Counted from the stretch's first letter, positions 23,555-36,819 are shown. The stretch: DNA of 64,000 nucleotides from Ophiodon elongatus (GCA_016806645.1 JACSYO010000503.1:2218501-2282500), one strand, 5' to 3'. The notes: generated by a model from the letters alone, not told the origin. A program made the numbers and translations.

Positions 23555-23632
23555 GTAAATGGTAAATGGACCTGCATTTACATATCACACCTTTCTAGTC
23601 TTCCAACCACTTAAAGCGCTGTACACCACGTA
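23555..23632 (+). repeat. dispersed fish repeat fragment
   Basis: 'aaatggtaaatggacctgcatttacatatc' followed by 'cacctttctagtcttccaaccacttaaagcgctgtacac' is a very common short interspersed sequence in fish genomes. Only about 80 bp remains. Class unknown to me. Confidence 0.6.
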
Positions 23633-23853
23633 ACAACTGAAATGTCTTCTGAACTGTACTGAAGCGCCATGCTTTCAAAAGAGATTTCCTCTCATGATAA
23701 GTCAATCAACAGAAAATTCCTCTGCAACTATCTCAAACCGATTGATCACTGAAGGCGTGTTTTAGCCACGCCAGCCGCGAAGCTCTAGCGCTGGCAATGT
23801 TGGTCTGTCGCTCTGGGTCAACCATTTTGATAAATACGTAATGTGGTTCCCTG

Positions 23854-24401
23854 TTATGGTGCGTTCACACCAAAAGCGTTGCGAATTTTTCGCGCGAGTA
23901 GACTACATTCAAAGTCAACGCACAGACGCGAATGGATGCGGATAACACAAATTTTCGCCGGGCGGCGCGAATGATGCGAAGCGAATCATTCGCGAGTAAC
24001 GCTGAGTTGCGAAAGCCAATCAGCGTTGAGAAGCTTCGCCCGTCATCACTGACGTCCTGCCGTTGTTGAATCAGAAACTATAGAGGAGAAGTTGATCGTC
24101 TGGAAGCGGCTTCATCCAGACGCAGCTCCTGGAGAAGCTGTGTGCGACGACGGATAATATTATGAACCGAGACACGAGGGCGTTTCATGTTACAACGTTT
24201 GTGGGACTTCCATGTACAAAGCAGAAATAGTGGTTATTTCTTCCACGGTGGATGGCAGAAATTAACTATTTCCACTGAGATAAGCCACGCCCCCTCTCCG
24301 GCGTCGCGTCTAGTGCGAAAAAAGCAAACGACGCGAAATAACCACAAATAGTCCGGCGAGTAAACTCACGTGAAAAAGCTTTTGGTGTGAACGCACCATT
24401 A
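23854..24401 (+). mobile_element. PIF/Harbinger-type MITE, complete
   Basis: A 542-bp element (23857-24398) with perfect 21-bp terminal inverted repeats starting TGGTGCGTTCACACC and ending GGTGTGAACGCACCA. It is flanked by a TTA direct repeat (23854-23856 and 24399-24401), the 3-bp target duplication expected of PIF/Harbinger elements. The interior is CpG-rich (many CGCGAA and GCGAAT strings), unlike its neighbours. It is far too short for the transposase and Myb-like genes, so it is non-autonomous. A short frame near 24066-24140 reads ESETIEEKLIVWKR, weakly like the start of a MADF/Myb-like domain, then stops. Confidence 0.85.
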
Positions 24402-25689
24402 GGTTGACACTTGTGATTTTGAGCAGAACGTCTCAGCAAACCTTGGATGGATTGACATGCACGGTATTTCTGAACTTTGTTGATCACTTGAATTTTCATC
24501 CAGGTCAAAAATTTCATTTTGTCCAACACTATGGCATTTCTAACCAATGTAGTTTTTTTTTTTTTTTTACAATGACCATTACAGCTTCACAGAGCCACCA
24601 GTGTGGAGTTTAAAGTGCCAAAGATACGTCGGTTATAGCTTCTCCAACGTTAGTATGTTCTGGTTTTCTTAATCCAGTTGAGTGTCTTTGGGCATTTTGA
24701 TGATACTTCTCACTATTTTCGGGCATTTTATGGGCAAAATATTTCCTCGAGAAAATTAAGTAAGATGTTTGATGAAGGTGGTGGGAAGTACTGTATAACA
24801 CATCACTCCAAAATCTCCCATTGGTGACCAACATGGTTAATATCTGGTAATTGTTACGGCTGTTATGTGATCCAATCAAACCATTCAGTGACCCCCCCCA
24901 CCCCCCCCCCCCCCCGTGCCCACAATGGACGCATCTGTGTTCATTGTTTCATTCATCTCCAATTATTTATTCTGGTGCATCCTCTCCATAGTTTCCTAAA
25001 CTGTAATTACTTACTTAGGGTACTTTATAGGCTCTCACTCAGCTCTCATTAGATTATTTTTTTGTGTGCAATCAAAACAACACGTAATACAATCCCACTA
25101 TGAATTATTTTTTATGCATCTGTGTTCTCTCTGTCTCCCCGAATCTCATAAAGCATTGTGGCCTCAGCGACTGGTATCCACTCTGTCACGTTGTAGACTT
25201 GTGGTCCATTATGTCGTCTGATGACACACGCTGTTCATCCCAGATGAAATGAATGCACACTCACTGGTCAGTCTTTAGTGACTTACCCCCTTACCCATAA
25301 GTGCCAACCTACACTGGATGAAGTTTTCCCCTTCATCTGACCAACGCCAGCAAAGGGAATTAGCAGGTGCTGGGGTTGCCTAGGTTACTTTTGTCTGCGT
25401 CTGACAGCATTTGTGAAAGGAATATGTTGGTTGCGCGCCAACATGTTCGGCGGAAACAGCGGTTGGCCAGATAATGCAAGTCCGGCACATTACTCGTGAT
25501 TTATTTTGTAGCTGGTGTTTACATGTTGGACACATGCACACGTTCTAGCCGAGCATCCACTGTGGAGGAGGACTGATAAGAAGCTCTCTACGTGTTGAAT
25601 GGGGATGCATCTGTGACTGTGGAGACGGTGCGTTTTGGATGACTGGATAGAGACTAACGCCTGTAGGTGGCAACCATACCTCATCAACA
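24402..25689. other. non-coding segment with homopolymers
   Basis: Contains T16 at 24553-24568 and a C-run (24892-24915, with one A). Otherwise unique. No gene recognised. Confidence 0.45.
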
Positions 25690-27000
25690 ATTGAATCGCA
25701 CGTTCGCTCGCTCGCTCGCTCGCTCGCGCGTGCACGCACGCACACACAGCACACTCGGGGAGACATCAGATCCCGAGCTGTATGCGTTAATACGATTGAT
25801 CCCTGATAATTAACGACCGCTGGGTGATTTAAATGAGCCGACGGACGCGCAGGCAAAGTGGTCAAAGTTAAAGTGGTCCCCGGGCAATACGGGAGCACGC
25901 TTTACGCCTACGCACGCGGGCACCTACCCACTACACACACACACACACACACACACACGTACACGTGACTCGCGCGCCCGCGCGCGGCAGATCTGTGCCT
26001 GGAGACCGTGATTTCAACGTGCTCGCTATTCAAGTCATGGACTGCAGCGAGCGGGGGAACCATTAGGAGCCGGTGGCAAGAAAAAAAAAAAGCCGCTTTA
26101 TTTGCAACACACGGATGATGGTGATGATGATGATGCTGCTGCTGCTGCCACACCACCCGGATTGGACACACTCTCCCTGACAAGCGGAATTATTAGTAAT
26201 AGCTGCGCTTATGTAATCAATACACCGGATTGCTTTGAAGGTGGGGGGGGACAAATAGCATCCCGTGGATCTTTCCCGTTCTACTTGATAGAAAAATACT
26301 GTATGCCGCGTGCGATTCTTTTTTTGTAGAGCAGCCTATGGCAACCCATTTGTCCTGATGCGACGCGTGTGATGGTTGCAGTGGGACGGATATCCTTAAT
26401 TCTACCCAATAGGCGATCTCAGGGCTTTTTGTGTGTGTGTGTAGGACGCTTCTGCACCCCTTTCTGCGCTGACCTTAACAATGCTTTAAATGGACTATTA
26501 ATTGCCATGTCTGTCCTCTGATCTTATTCATTTCTTTTGAGTAAATGATCCGCGTGGTTGCCAAATCCAAAAGAATAAGTCCACTTTGGTTGTAATTTTT
26601 TTTTTCTTTTTTTTTTTTTTTTTCTCTTTGCTCTAGTGGGATTTGATTTAGCGATCTTTCAAAAGAGGAAAACCACCGGTGGGAGTCAATTTTGGACTGT
26701 GACTGTTTTTTGGGGGAGAAAAAAGGGCCTATACAGACTTGATCCCCCCTCCCCACCCCCCACTCCCCCCAATCAAAAAAACTCTGCAGGGTTTCCTCCT
26801 CCTCAGTCCAGAGGAATATCTTCAAGTCCAAGGGGGTGACTGCTGCTCCTCCGAGGGGCTCTCGTCGGCGCTCAGTAGACATCCGAGGGGGATGGTGGCC
26901 GCACCGCAGATCCGCGCAACTCTTTCTGAATGTTTGGCGTTTTTCGCAGGCGAGCATCTTGACTTGTGATCGAGAGAGACGCGGACTGCAGCAGCCCTCC

Positions 27001-27031
<31 letters not shown>

Positions 27032-27310
27032 CCCCTTTCACATGGAGATTTGTGCCTCGCTCGTGCTGCAAATCTTGAAAACGGGGACCGGGGCCCTGCT
27101 GGTTTTTCCTCCACTGCGCTCAGCCTTGATTTCATTCATTCGAAAAAATGCGTAAGTATTTCTTCTTCTTCTTCTTTTTTTTTGTTGAATTCACTCCAAT
27201 TGAGGCTATTCGGTGTGACGTGCTTGTTGTGTGTCCCCGTGCAAACCGATTCATCGCCATTTAACCGGCGATTTCTGCTCGGGCTCTACAGACTTAAACG
27301 GGAAGAAAGA
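25690..27310 (+). promoter_or_regulatory. CpG-rich segment, candidate promoter region
   Basis: CpG is much more frequent here than in the rest of the window, for example GCGCGCCCGCGCGCGG at 25971-25987 and about 15 CpG between 26850 and 26990. An inverted CCAAT-type motif (CCCAATAGGCG) occurs near 26404. Low-complexity tracts are abundant: (CTCG)n 25704-25729, (AC)n 25936-25958, (GAT)n/(GCT)n 26115-26146, T-rich 26598-26632, A27 at 27001-27027 and GT tracts after 27399. No TATA box with clear spacing is seen. Orientation is taken from the donor-like site at 27152. Confidence 0.35.
26840..27151 (+). other. candidate first exon ending ATGC|gtaagt
   Basis: The CpG-rich stretch ends at AAAAAATGC followed directly by GTAAGTATT, a good splice donor, so a transcript could have a mostly 5' UTR first exon with the start codon split just before the intron. 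An earlier ATG at 27042 opens a 36-codon frame (MEICASLVLQIL...) that also reaches the donor. The left boundary is arbitrary. The A27 tract lies inside. No downstream coding exon was found in the remaining 37 kb, so a long first intron would be required. I do not recognise the gene. Confidence 0.25.
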
Positions 27311-30020
27311 TACTTTTTCTATATTTTCATACGTCCCCTTTCCATCTCCATAAGTACAGGTTGTAGCTGTCGCATCCTCTTTTGAGCGTGAGCGATCGTG
27401 TGTGTGTGTGTGTGTGTGTGTGTTTCAGAATATGTGTGTGTGTGTGCGCGAGATATATATAGACAGAGATAAAGATTGATAGGGACTGGAAGGGGGTTGA
27501 GGAGGTGTGTGTGTGTGTGTGCGTGTGTGCGTGCGCGTGTTTTCGGGGGTTAGCTGGTGCAACAAATTGTGTGTTTGAGCGCTCGAGACTGTATGGGTTT
27601 GTGGTAGCCCCTGTTGCCAGCAGGACATTACTGCTCGAAAAAAGGCCTACGTCATATGGTAATTCAAATTCAGTTCAGGTATTCTCAGCATACACGTTTG
27701 CAGCAACAAGAGCGCCGGATTGGCCAGGTGGGTAGGCTGCCCCTCGGGAAAGGGCGCTTGGAGTGGGGATGTGGCGAAGCAGAAAAGGCTTCAGGTCAAG
27801 CTTTACTTTGCAGAATCCGCTCATGCACACACCTCATACACATCTCACCCCCCACCCATCAACCCCCACCCCCCCCATCCCCCTGGTCTCTCTGTGGTTC
27901 TGCTTGTTGACCCAGTATGTCTGCGAAACCCTGGCCAAGCCACCCATGGGTGATATGAATGAGGTTGTCATGTCTCCCTACCACAGGTTAGCCAGAAGTA
28001 CAAGGTGCAGTTTAAAAAAAAAAAGAAAATCAAGTCCTAGAGTTGTTGCTTTGGCAATACAGCCTCTTTTCTTTTCCTTTTTTTTTTTTCTTCTTTTTTT
28101 TTTTTTGTTGAAAATGTGAATAGGAGCTGTCCATCAGTGGGAGGTGCTGAAATGCCTTGATGCTGAAAATACTTGTGTGTTGGCTGAAATGGGCAGAGGG
28201 AGCTGCATTTGGAGCAGACATCACATCTGAAATTGCCATAGTGCTTCTGCAGGCAAAAGCACTGCACTTAAAAACCTGAACCCGCTCTTCCTCGAGTGTA
28301 CACTCTCATATGCACATCTGGCGATTTTACAACCTGCCTGTAAAAATGAAGGGCAAACTCGGGAGTGTTTAAGAATAGGGCTGTCAATTTAGGGTTGGCT
28401 ACCATAATATTTGCCTGCCCCTTTTAGTTCGCCTGTAGCCTGCTTGATTGGAAGTTTTAATGATTAAGTGGTGAACTGAATCATCTTAAACACAGCATAG
28501 GTTTCTGTTAACAGTAGAGAGAGGTAACAGTCAAGAGATTGGTTCATTCATTCCTTAGAATCAAAAATTATAATTTGAAGTTTGAAAGTGTCAAGTTATT
28601 AGTGGTGTTTTCACCCTTACATGATATGCAAAAAACACATTTCAGCAGCTTTACAGTTACATTTTAAACTGGCATTATATTCAGTTCTAGGCCTGGATTA
28701 TTTCAGTGCACCCTAATCCACTGGTAACTGCTAAAAAAGGAAGGCCGCACTCCAATAAGTGTTTCAACAGGGTATTGGGTCAACATGAGTCATCTGAGCT
28801 GCCACACAGAGCTTTTTGAGACGTTCCACCACGTGAATTTCAAAAGGGGGTTTCAGAAACGTTGTTTATACAACCAGTGTGCTGTTCTGCCTGGTTGAGA
28901 ACTGGTGACCATTACTGCCAGGCGGGCAAACATGATTTCCATGCTTACCGAATAACGCAGGCACCCATCATGGCCTGTGGATTTGCTTTTGTCACCTTAT
29001 AATATTCCTCAGTCATCAGGACAGAAACAGCGAAGCATAATAAATGGGTTTCGCCCTGACAGCCGCTGCAGTTTTGGCATTTACCTGCCTGCTAAGGGAC
29101 CAAATGGATGTACACCATGCCAGGACCACTCACCAGAACAGCTCTGACAGAAGCCTTCACTGTGGGAAATAAGCACTTGGTCGAATAGATTTCTTTTCAT
29201 GCGTGACACACATGTAGTCAACCACTGGTTCAGAACAGGGTGAACGGTGACTCATCGAACCCTCCTCCTCAGTAAACCACTGTTTGTTCTTGCACAAATT
29301 GCTGCGTAAAAGAGGTAATTTACGTATAATAAGGTCTTTATGCAATGCAGTTCCACCAAAATGTTGCTCTCTAAATTTCTTGTGACAAGCTGCCTTCTTA
29401 CACCTCAGACCGACATTTGTAGAGAGTTGATTCATGGTGCTTTCTCTTTATTTTTTCTCTCTCTCTCTCTCGCATCTAGAAATAATGCACTAGCATCGCA
29501 GTTTGAGGACTACATGTGGCCGTTCTTCCCAGTTGGTGATGTCGCTTCAACGCTTTTTTCCTGCCATCATCAATTTAGCCCCATTTTCCAATAGTGAAAC
29601 ATCATTAAGTCAAACAATGTATGTACACCACAGAGGCTCCAGCAAAAAATGCACTTCAACAATCAGCCCCCTGTACAAGTCACGGTTTTCTTCTTTGAGC
29701 CACAGGAGCCGAAATAATGAGCAACCGGGTCTGCCCGGGGTTTGACACACAACAACAAGCATGGTGGGACGTTAATCGTGGATTAATTTGAGAGACCAGT
29801 CAATGCTTCAGATGTCAGTCAAACTGGGTTTTCCTAATTCATTTCCAAAACTCATGGCAATAACAATTAGCAGATAAATGATTAATGAACAAAAAACAAC
29901 ACACAGGTCATTAATCAAGCGAAGTCCCAGATATTAGCTGGTTCCAACAGCTCAGATGTGATTGCCTTTTTGTCTAGCTTCTCCCTTGTATTTTGTGAAT
30001 GACCTTCTGACCAGCTCATT
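27152..30020. other. non-coding DNA with microsatellites
   Basis: GT tracts at 27399-27423, 27432-27448 and 27505-27540, a T-rich tract at 28079-28106 and a (CT)n tract at 29455-29472. The remainder is unique and without a gene I can support. Confidence 0.45.
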
Positions 30021-30665
30021 GACTGCATGTAAGAAGTGGACTCAGTCACTGTGATGTCACTCATTGGCTTGTGGGCAGTGGTTTTGAATCCTCTAGTTGG
30101 GCATTTTAGCTGTTGCCATCTTTGTATTTGGCCATCGCCAGCGTGGATTTTTGCAACCAGAAGTGACACTAAAGGGGTGGAGCTAAGTGCAACCAAACAC
30201 TGAATGAGAAATTTTTAGGCGACCAAAATGTTACAATTAACTTTCATGAAGTGAAAACACACTGTGAAAGGGTTAAAGTTTTAAGACGAAAACACAGACA
30301 ACTCCCAGACCGGACAACGCCGTGGTAGTGACCTGTCAATCACGAGGTAGCCCCGCCCTAAAGCATACACTGCTTTATGGTTCAAATTCCTCTAAATGGA
30401 CCATCATTTACTAAATGAACGTGATGCTGTATTTAAGAAGACTTGAACTAGTGATTGAGACCATAAACTCATGTTTACAATGTTTACTGAAGTAATACAT
30501 CAAGTGAGAAATAGAGCCATTTTCTCATAGATTCTATACAATCAGACTTCTTTCTGCAACCAGAAGAGTCGCCACCTGATGGCCATTAGAAAGAATGCAA
30601 GTTGAAGGCGCTTCAACATTGGCTTCACTTCTCACACCCAGAGGTTGCCGCCTGCTTTGTGTATG
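30021..30665 (-). mobile_element. dispersed fish repeat, near full length
   Basis: Read on the complement it starts with a 'ggcaacctctgggtgtgagaagtgaagccaatg' block, includes 'gactcttctggttgcagaaagaagtctgattgtatagaatctatgag', and ends with 'aagatggcaacagctaaaatgcccaac', 'ccaatgagtgacatcacagtgac' and 'gtccacttctta'. These are successive parts of a repeat seen in many fish genomes. A second, short copy of its end lies at 52540-52680 in the opposite orientation. No transposase is encoded. Class not resolved. Confidence 0.65.
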
Positions 30666-33583
30666 TGAGCGTGCCCCACTGGGATTAGATCCGTCAACAG
30701 CAAAAATGCCAATACATTTTCAAATTACAATCTTCGGCATCGCATATATACTTTGGCGATTGATGGGGGTAGTCAGTGTTTTTGAGGGATATGTTTTACT
30801 ATATGGGGGCACTGTTTTGTTGTTTCATCAATTTATATTGGTGTCTGGGCCTTCTGCATACTTCCCAGTGATAGGAGGATTGGTGTGGCAATAAATTATG
30901 GCGGAGGTTCTGTCCGGATAAAGTGAGGAACAGCACAGTCCCTCCAGCCCTGTGCTTTTTATCGTAACTAATGCAGAAGGATTGTGCGCATTTCTGTATA
31001 TGTACATGTACAGTATGTCTCGGTGCAACATAAATAAGCGAGTGGGATGCAGCTTGAGATAAGGCTGAGTTCCAGTCGGCTCCATTTTGATAGATAGCAC
31101 TCTTGGTACCTCCAAAAAAACATGTGTTTGTGTCAAGTCAAGAGACGGGCCGATCTGAGCGAGTTGAACTGCTCGGGTATGAGAGAGTCCAACGCATGCC
31201 AGCCTGGAGAGACTTAGTATTCACTGTAGCAGCTTAAGTTTTGCCTTTGTGCACCAGAAAGAGGGATTATTCAGCGAATCCTGCTCTGTGTCATTCACGA
31301 GTCTGCATTTCTAAATCAACAAATATTAATGTGGTGATCTGAGAAGTGGCTGTTTCTGCTTGCGTGTGCCTGCCGACCCACTACAGTTCATTGGCGCTAA
31401 GAGTGCCTTATGTGGAGTGACAGCGTTGATGCCTACACAAAAAAGAAAAAAGTAACTTATGGCACACATGTCATTATGACACATTCACTGTTTTGACTGC
31501 AGCCGTTGGTGCCTTATTTCACCATCTGTGTTGTGTACTACGTGTCTGTTGTGGCCTGCAGCAGCAACCAGCCATCAACTCCAGTGAGAGCCTCTGATGG
31601 AAAGAGTATACTCAGGCTACGGGTAGTACGTTTCTGCCTCTTCAGCAACCAACCACTTTCTGCAAATGCCATAATGCCCGTTATAGATCCCTCTACAGAT
31701 TCCCAACAGCCTACACGTATACGTAGGGTTGAGCGATAACGCTTGAGTCAGCATTATGTGCTGTGATTATATATATGGTGGCGCTGTGATGTGAGGCACA
31801 GCTGACTGCCGCCCACTGCTCTGAAGAATGCATAATCACAGTAAACAATGTTCCAAAGGCAATTATGGCTTTTATACAACAGTTTCGCTGCTTTTATTTT
31901 TGTACCATTTCAAAAGTTTCCCTCAGAGCGTAGTAACATGAATACAATCAAGACATATCACAACGGTTGATACAGCTTACAGGAAATCACAGAAAGCTGT
32001 GCATCGTGGGAATTATGTCCTGGGAACATGTCAGTCAATGTTTTTATAGCTGGTTTCATTTTGGCTCCGATCCCAAGCTGATAAAACACTTTGATTAGTC
32101 AAGTTCAAAGTCAAACCAATCCCTCATTGAATCTGTTATGTCCTCTCTATTTTATTAGCAAAAACAGTGAAAACATTCAGGAAAGGTAATCATCTCCCAC
32201 GATGTATGGTATTGATTTGGAGGTCAAAAGAGTTCTTGACATCTAGGTTACATATGAGCTAAATTTGCCATCTTTATATATACATACAGTAGCTATGAAT
32301 CTTTTAAGCCATGTTCCTTCCCGATACCGAAGCCACTACCTGAACTTACGTATCGACCTTTCAGATACTAGTGTGTAAAAAAGAGCTATGTATATTTCCG
32401 TGCTGATGATGGAAATATCATAGTACATGCGCGGTACCGATCGGGCAGGATCTACAGATTAGGTAGTGAGTGACACGTATAAGAATCAGAACTCTATTTT
32501 CAACGGCTATATGTCAGTGTAAAGTATAGTAACCACCAGTTCAAGGATAGTCCTGGAAATTCTTTGCAGACAATGACTGTGTTTGACCCAGACATCGAAG
32601 AAAAAAAAATTTGGTTTAGTTTCAATATCTACACGTCTTTTGACCAGCAAAACCCCAAAGAAAAACTTATTGGGATATAATCCAGATGGAAAAAATGGGT
32701 TTTACTGTTTTAATTGTTTAATTGTAATGGTAGTCCTTTGATTTGTGTTCAATATATGTTTAAGGGTTTAAATTAAAACCATTTGTTCCTCAAACTTGCT
32801 GACTGTTAAACCTCTAAAATGGTTAAAACACGATTCGGACATCAAAAATGAGATTCAATACTGGATTCAGAAATATGCTTTTGATTCCCAATTTGAGGAA
32901 TGTACAATTAACTAAGCATGATGCTACCAACTGCATTACATGCATTAGTCAAAACAAATGTTAATTAGGATGAAAACACTATTCATGGCTCTCCTGAGGC
33001 GAGTCCCTAAGCCAAACAAGAAACTGAAATTGTAAACCTATGTTTTTAATATCACACACTCTCACAGTGTAGGCTTGAAAGGTGGCTATTGTTTCTTCAT
33101 GGAGTACCACAGCTGGGATTTACAGCTGTTACAATGAGTTATAATTATTAAAGGGAAAAAAAGTGACAAAATGTCCAGAGAAACTTTTAAACTCTTGCAG
33201 CATAATCTGTCTCTCCTCTGTCCATCTGTATAGTCAGTATGTTTCTGTCAATCCTTTGCCAAATCATGAAGCAATTGAGGGTTTGGAACATGCTGATGAT
33301 ATGGATGGACAGTAAAAAGAAGAATATTATGCTGCAGGGGGGACGTTCTGTGCTGAGGGAAGTCTCTGTGGACAAATTGAAATGTTGTTGTAACCATCAA
33401 CTTGGCCAGCTTTTGGGATCCATGTTGGAACTGCCACAAATCATTCTTCGCAAAGTAGAAATCTACAAATATTGGTCGTGAAATATATATATATATATAT
33501 ATAGTAACAGAAAATACTTTTTCACACAAGCGATATACTGTACATGTTAAGATAATAAGTGCACAGATATATCGTAGCTACAT
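30666..33583. other. unique non-coding DNA
   Basis: Mostly AT-rich unique sequence with an (AT)n block at 33482-33502. 31720-31860 has balanced composition and ATAATCACAG-type motifs but nothing specific. No gene recognised. Confidence 0.4.
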
Positions 33584-34735
33584 TTTATGCATTTGAACAC
33601 AAAGACGATTGAGGGTTAACAGTCATGCTAGCAGTTCTTTGAAACTACCCACACATGATCAGCTCTGCACTGACCCTGTCATTGCTTTCCTATGGGGCCC
33701 AACTAATCATAAGAGTAGAACGTACATTCCCATTCAAATCAATGTGGCAGGATAGTCAGAGTGGCCATTGTCATTGCGACTGTTGCCGGCTAACTTCTGT
33801 ATAAACTAAACCGACTCACGGCAAGTCACAGAATCATTGAGGGGAAGTTTTGGAGTAAAAACTGAAACAAGCTGCGGAGTAATAACGTTACAAACCATAG
33901 AGAGCCAGAGTAAATGAGTAAAATGTAACAATTGATGACTCATCCGCACATTAAAGCATGATTAGTAAATTAGCCAACTAGCAAATAGCTAGCTAATTCT
34001 GTCATGCTTTAGTGCTATTAAAGAAAATGTGACAAAAACAGCGGGCTGCTAGGTCTCACGGTCCATCTGCCTCATTCCCCGCTGCTTTGACAGAGGAGAA
34101 GCTACCTAGCTACCAAGCTAACTAGCTAGCCTTCCGTTTGCAGAGCTGCGTCAGCTCTCTTCTCCGTAAGCTGCGACAACAATTTCCGGCCCCCTCCAAC
34201 ATACCACCATTTTCTTTTGTACTACTCAAATGATCATCTAAAACTGCTCAATGTCCGTTGTACTCCTGTTCTATTTCTATGGCGGACGCGCTACACTTGG
34301 CTTGGTGCAATGCTCAAAAATGCCTCTGAAGGCAGCTTAATGCTAAAGACAGCATGCTAACATTTTCACAATGACCATGCACATGCTGTTGTTCAGCAAA
34401 AACAATGCTTGCAGTGTTCAAAATCTTAGTTTAGCCCCATGAGCATGCTAACATTTGCCAATTGAACTTTTTGTGGATTGACTTATAGTGCAGCGACCCA
34501 CAGAGGACAGAGGGAAGAATTACATCTTTACACTACAAAGAGCACAGGCAGCTCATATGTGCAATACAATTAATATTTAGTGTAAGTCTGCACAGCTCCT
34601 GCTTCATAACACAACTACACAACAGAGTCCAACCCACACCAAAGAGAGCCATATGAGTGTTCTGCCATTTGATGCATCAAGTTCAAACCTAGTGTAGGTG
34701 AAAGCAAGCCCTTGGAAGGGCTTTGCCACAAAGCC
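33584..34735 (+). repeat. dispersed repeat block A (interrupted)
   Basis: 33584-33645 ('gcatttgaac', 'catgctagcagttct') and 34290-34735 ('taatgctaaagacagcatgctaac', 'gaactttttgtggattgactta', 'caccaaagagagccatatgagtgttctgccatttga', 'ggtgaaagcaa..cttggaagggctttgcc') run in the same order as the block at 37426-38132. The family is the fish repeat rich in GCTAACATGCTAGC words. The part between is a separate inserted element (33725-34282). Confidence 0.75.
33725..34282 (+). mobile_element. inserted element inside block A
   Basis: Begins CATTCCCATTCAAATCAA and ends ATTTCTATGG. Internal landmarks are 'aaaccgactcacggcaagtc', a GCTAGCTA-rich stretch with 'catgctttagtgcta', 'gctacctagctacc' and 'gagctgcgtc'. 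The same landmarks occur in reverse complement at 39694-40263. Both copies are about 560-570 bp with similar ends, so this is a transposable element. No coding capacity. Superfamily unknown. Confidence 0.7.
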
Positions 34736-36479
34736 CGGGCAAATCTCATTGTCTCAGCTTATCAGCCACAAATTTACTCCGCCTTACTGAGATATTCCCT
34801 GAGAGAATTAGGGATAATAACTGAAATGATGACGGTCATGATGAGTCTCTATCTCTCTCATGTTCAATGCCCCCCTCCTCTTTCTGTCTCCCTCTCTCTA
34901 ACTTTACCCTGTTTATCTAATTCCCCACATATAAATATACATTTTATCTACTGCCAGTTCATTTAGCTCCGATATAATTGATGAGAATATCTTGACATTA
35001 CTTAGAGGACTTTCATGTTGCAACTCACGAGGAACAGAAAGTGATTCATGATGCATTGAAGGAAATTACCAAATCAGTGTAAGAATGAAATGAATATCTC
35101 GTTCATTAATGCTTTGGCAAACAGCTTAGATTCCAGTTGCTGGAATACATTAGATTGGCTTAATTGGCAAAGATGAAACCCCAGTAACTGGAGCCAAGTC
35201 AAACACTACTAAACCGAGGAGGGAATCTTGTAAGTCTGACAAGAATGCCTCTTTAGTGTGTGGCTCAGAGTCGCCTCTGCTACATTTCCCCCCTTTTATG
35301 ACAACATTTCTCTTCAACCACAGTGTTTTCTGGCCTTGAACAAGGCTGTTCGAACATCTTGTTCCCTTGATGCCATGGACTAACACATAATTGGTGAACC
35401 TCATTCTTTGCCACAAGGGCATTTTGTCCTTCAAATTCAAAAGGAAAAGAAAGAGTAAAGCTTCTGCGATGCATTTCTTTGTGTCTTGGATTCTCAATAA
35501 TAACAAAAAGGTCCCTTTCATTTGTTGTGACATGCAGTAAGCTTAGATAAGTATCCAATGCAGCTGGAGTACTTAAATGACAGTTGCACTACTATTTGAT
35601 CTTTTTCTTGTTTTCTACATCTTGTAACTGTTTTACATCACTGAAGACAAGGGATGTGCCAATCACATTTTTTGCTGCTGATTTCAATCAAAGTTCTCCT
35701 ATTGAGTCGCCAATGCAATGTTTTATTCTTTACAGTTACCGAACCTTTAAAATATGTCTGGATCCAAGGATCCGCAAGATGAGAATCCTAGAAGACCTAT
35801 CGGCAAAATTTTGTTATTTAATATATTTTCCAATAAAACGTTTAAAAAAAAAAAAAATACTGACTAAAGCATTCACATTTTAGGAAATATGCCATAAATG
35901 AGACAATAAGATATCAATAGTAGCAGAATAGAAATACGATACATCTCTAAGTTATCCAGACTAAGTTTGGTATTGTTTCTGGAAAGACACATTGCTATTG
36001 TATTTTTTCGAATGCCATTTTGCAATGCTTCAAAAACTACAAAGAAAGAAAATTCAATGATGTTTGTTTAACTGGGTGACGGCAGAAATCTCAGTCACAG
36101 AGTTCTGAAAACCTCAGCACATGACAGATCTGTAATCATGTGCATGGCTAAATAACGAACAACAACAAAAAATGCTTTATGTGAGTTGGGTGCTGAATCA
36201 ATGGTTGCTTAATCCTTCAAGTCATTTTAGGTAAAAAAAACGGCCCAAAACTCATTAGTACCTGCTTCTCAAATGTGTTTATATCGTTGTAAATATAAAT
36301 ACATGTTTAAGAAGTCACTTTTTCACTATTATCAGCAATTAAACAGAACAATTCATTAAGAGGAGACACTATGGTGATTAGAATACAAATGTTAACTAAT
36401 ATATACCTCCATAAAACATACAAAGTTGATGATTTACTTTAAGACAATAAAACATTTTTGTATTACATGTTTTCTGAAA
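34736..36479. other. unique AT-rich non-coding DNA
   Basis: No repeat or gene recognised apart from an A-run at 35844-35857. Frames of about 90-127 codons near 35150-35560 overlap and lack features. Confidence 0.4.
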
Positions 36480-36805
36480 TATTAAGTTTCAATATGCAAA
36501 TGAGGTACAATCTTATAAAATATGTTCAAATTTGCAAAGATTAGCACACAATCCCTTCGAAAATCTTCGGAATATAGGTTGGAATAAATCTGGAACGTTT
36601 GATGTATGTAAGAGCTACTGAAGTGGAGATTTTCTGTGAATGTAGGCAAATTCTACAGACGCAAATAGGCAATGTGTAGTAGAATAAACACCTAAATTTA
36701 TATTTTGGATGTTTTTTTTTCCCCCACTTATCTCAAAGAGATGTTGTAGAAGCAGAATAGCCCAAAATCTCCAAATTGACCAGTTCATGTAAAAACAATT
36801 TGTTT
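36480..36805. repeat. dispersed repeat, first copy
   Basis: Shares ordered words with 53395-53600: 'atatgcaaatgaggta', 'aaataggcaatgtgtagtagaataa', 'aaaatctccaaattgaccagttcatg', 'aacaatttgtttt'. The two copies have the same orientation and are diverged. This marks a dispersed family that I cannot name. Confidence 0.6.
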
Positions 36806-36819
36806 TGCCTGTAGTGTCT

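Noticed and set aside
26475..27071. 198-codon minus-strand frame
   Set aside because: It crosses T-rich and A27 tracts that give poly-Phe and poly-Lys runs, has no domain, and lies antisense to the CpG-rich exon candidate.
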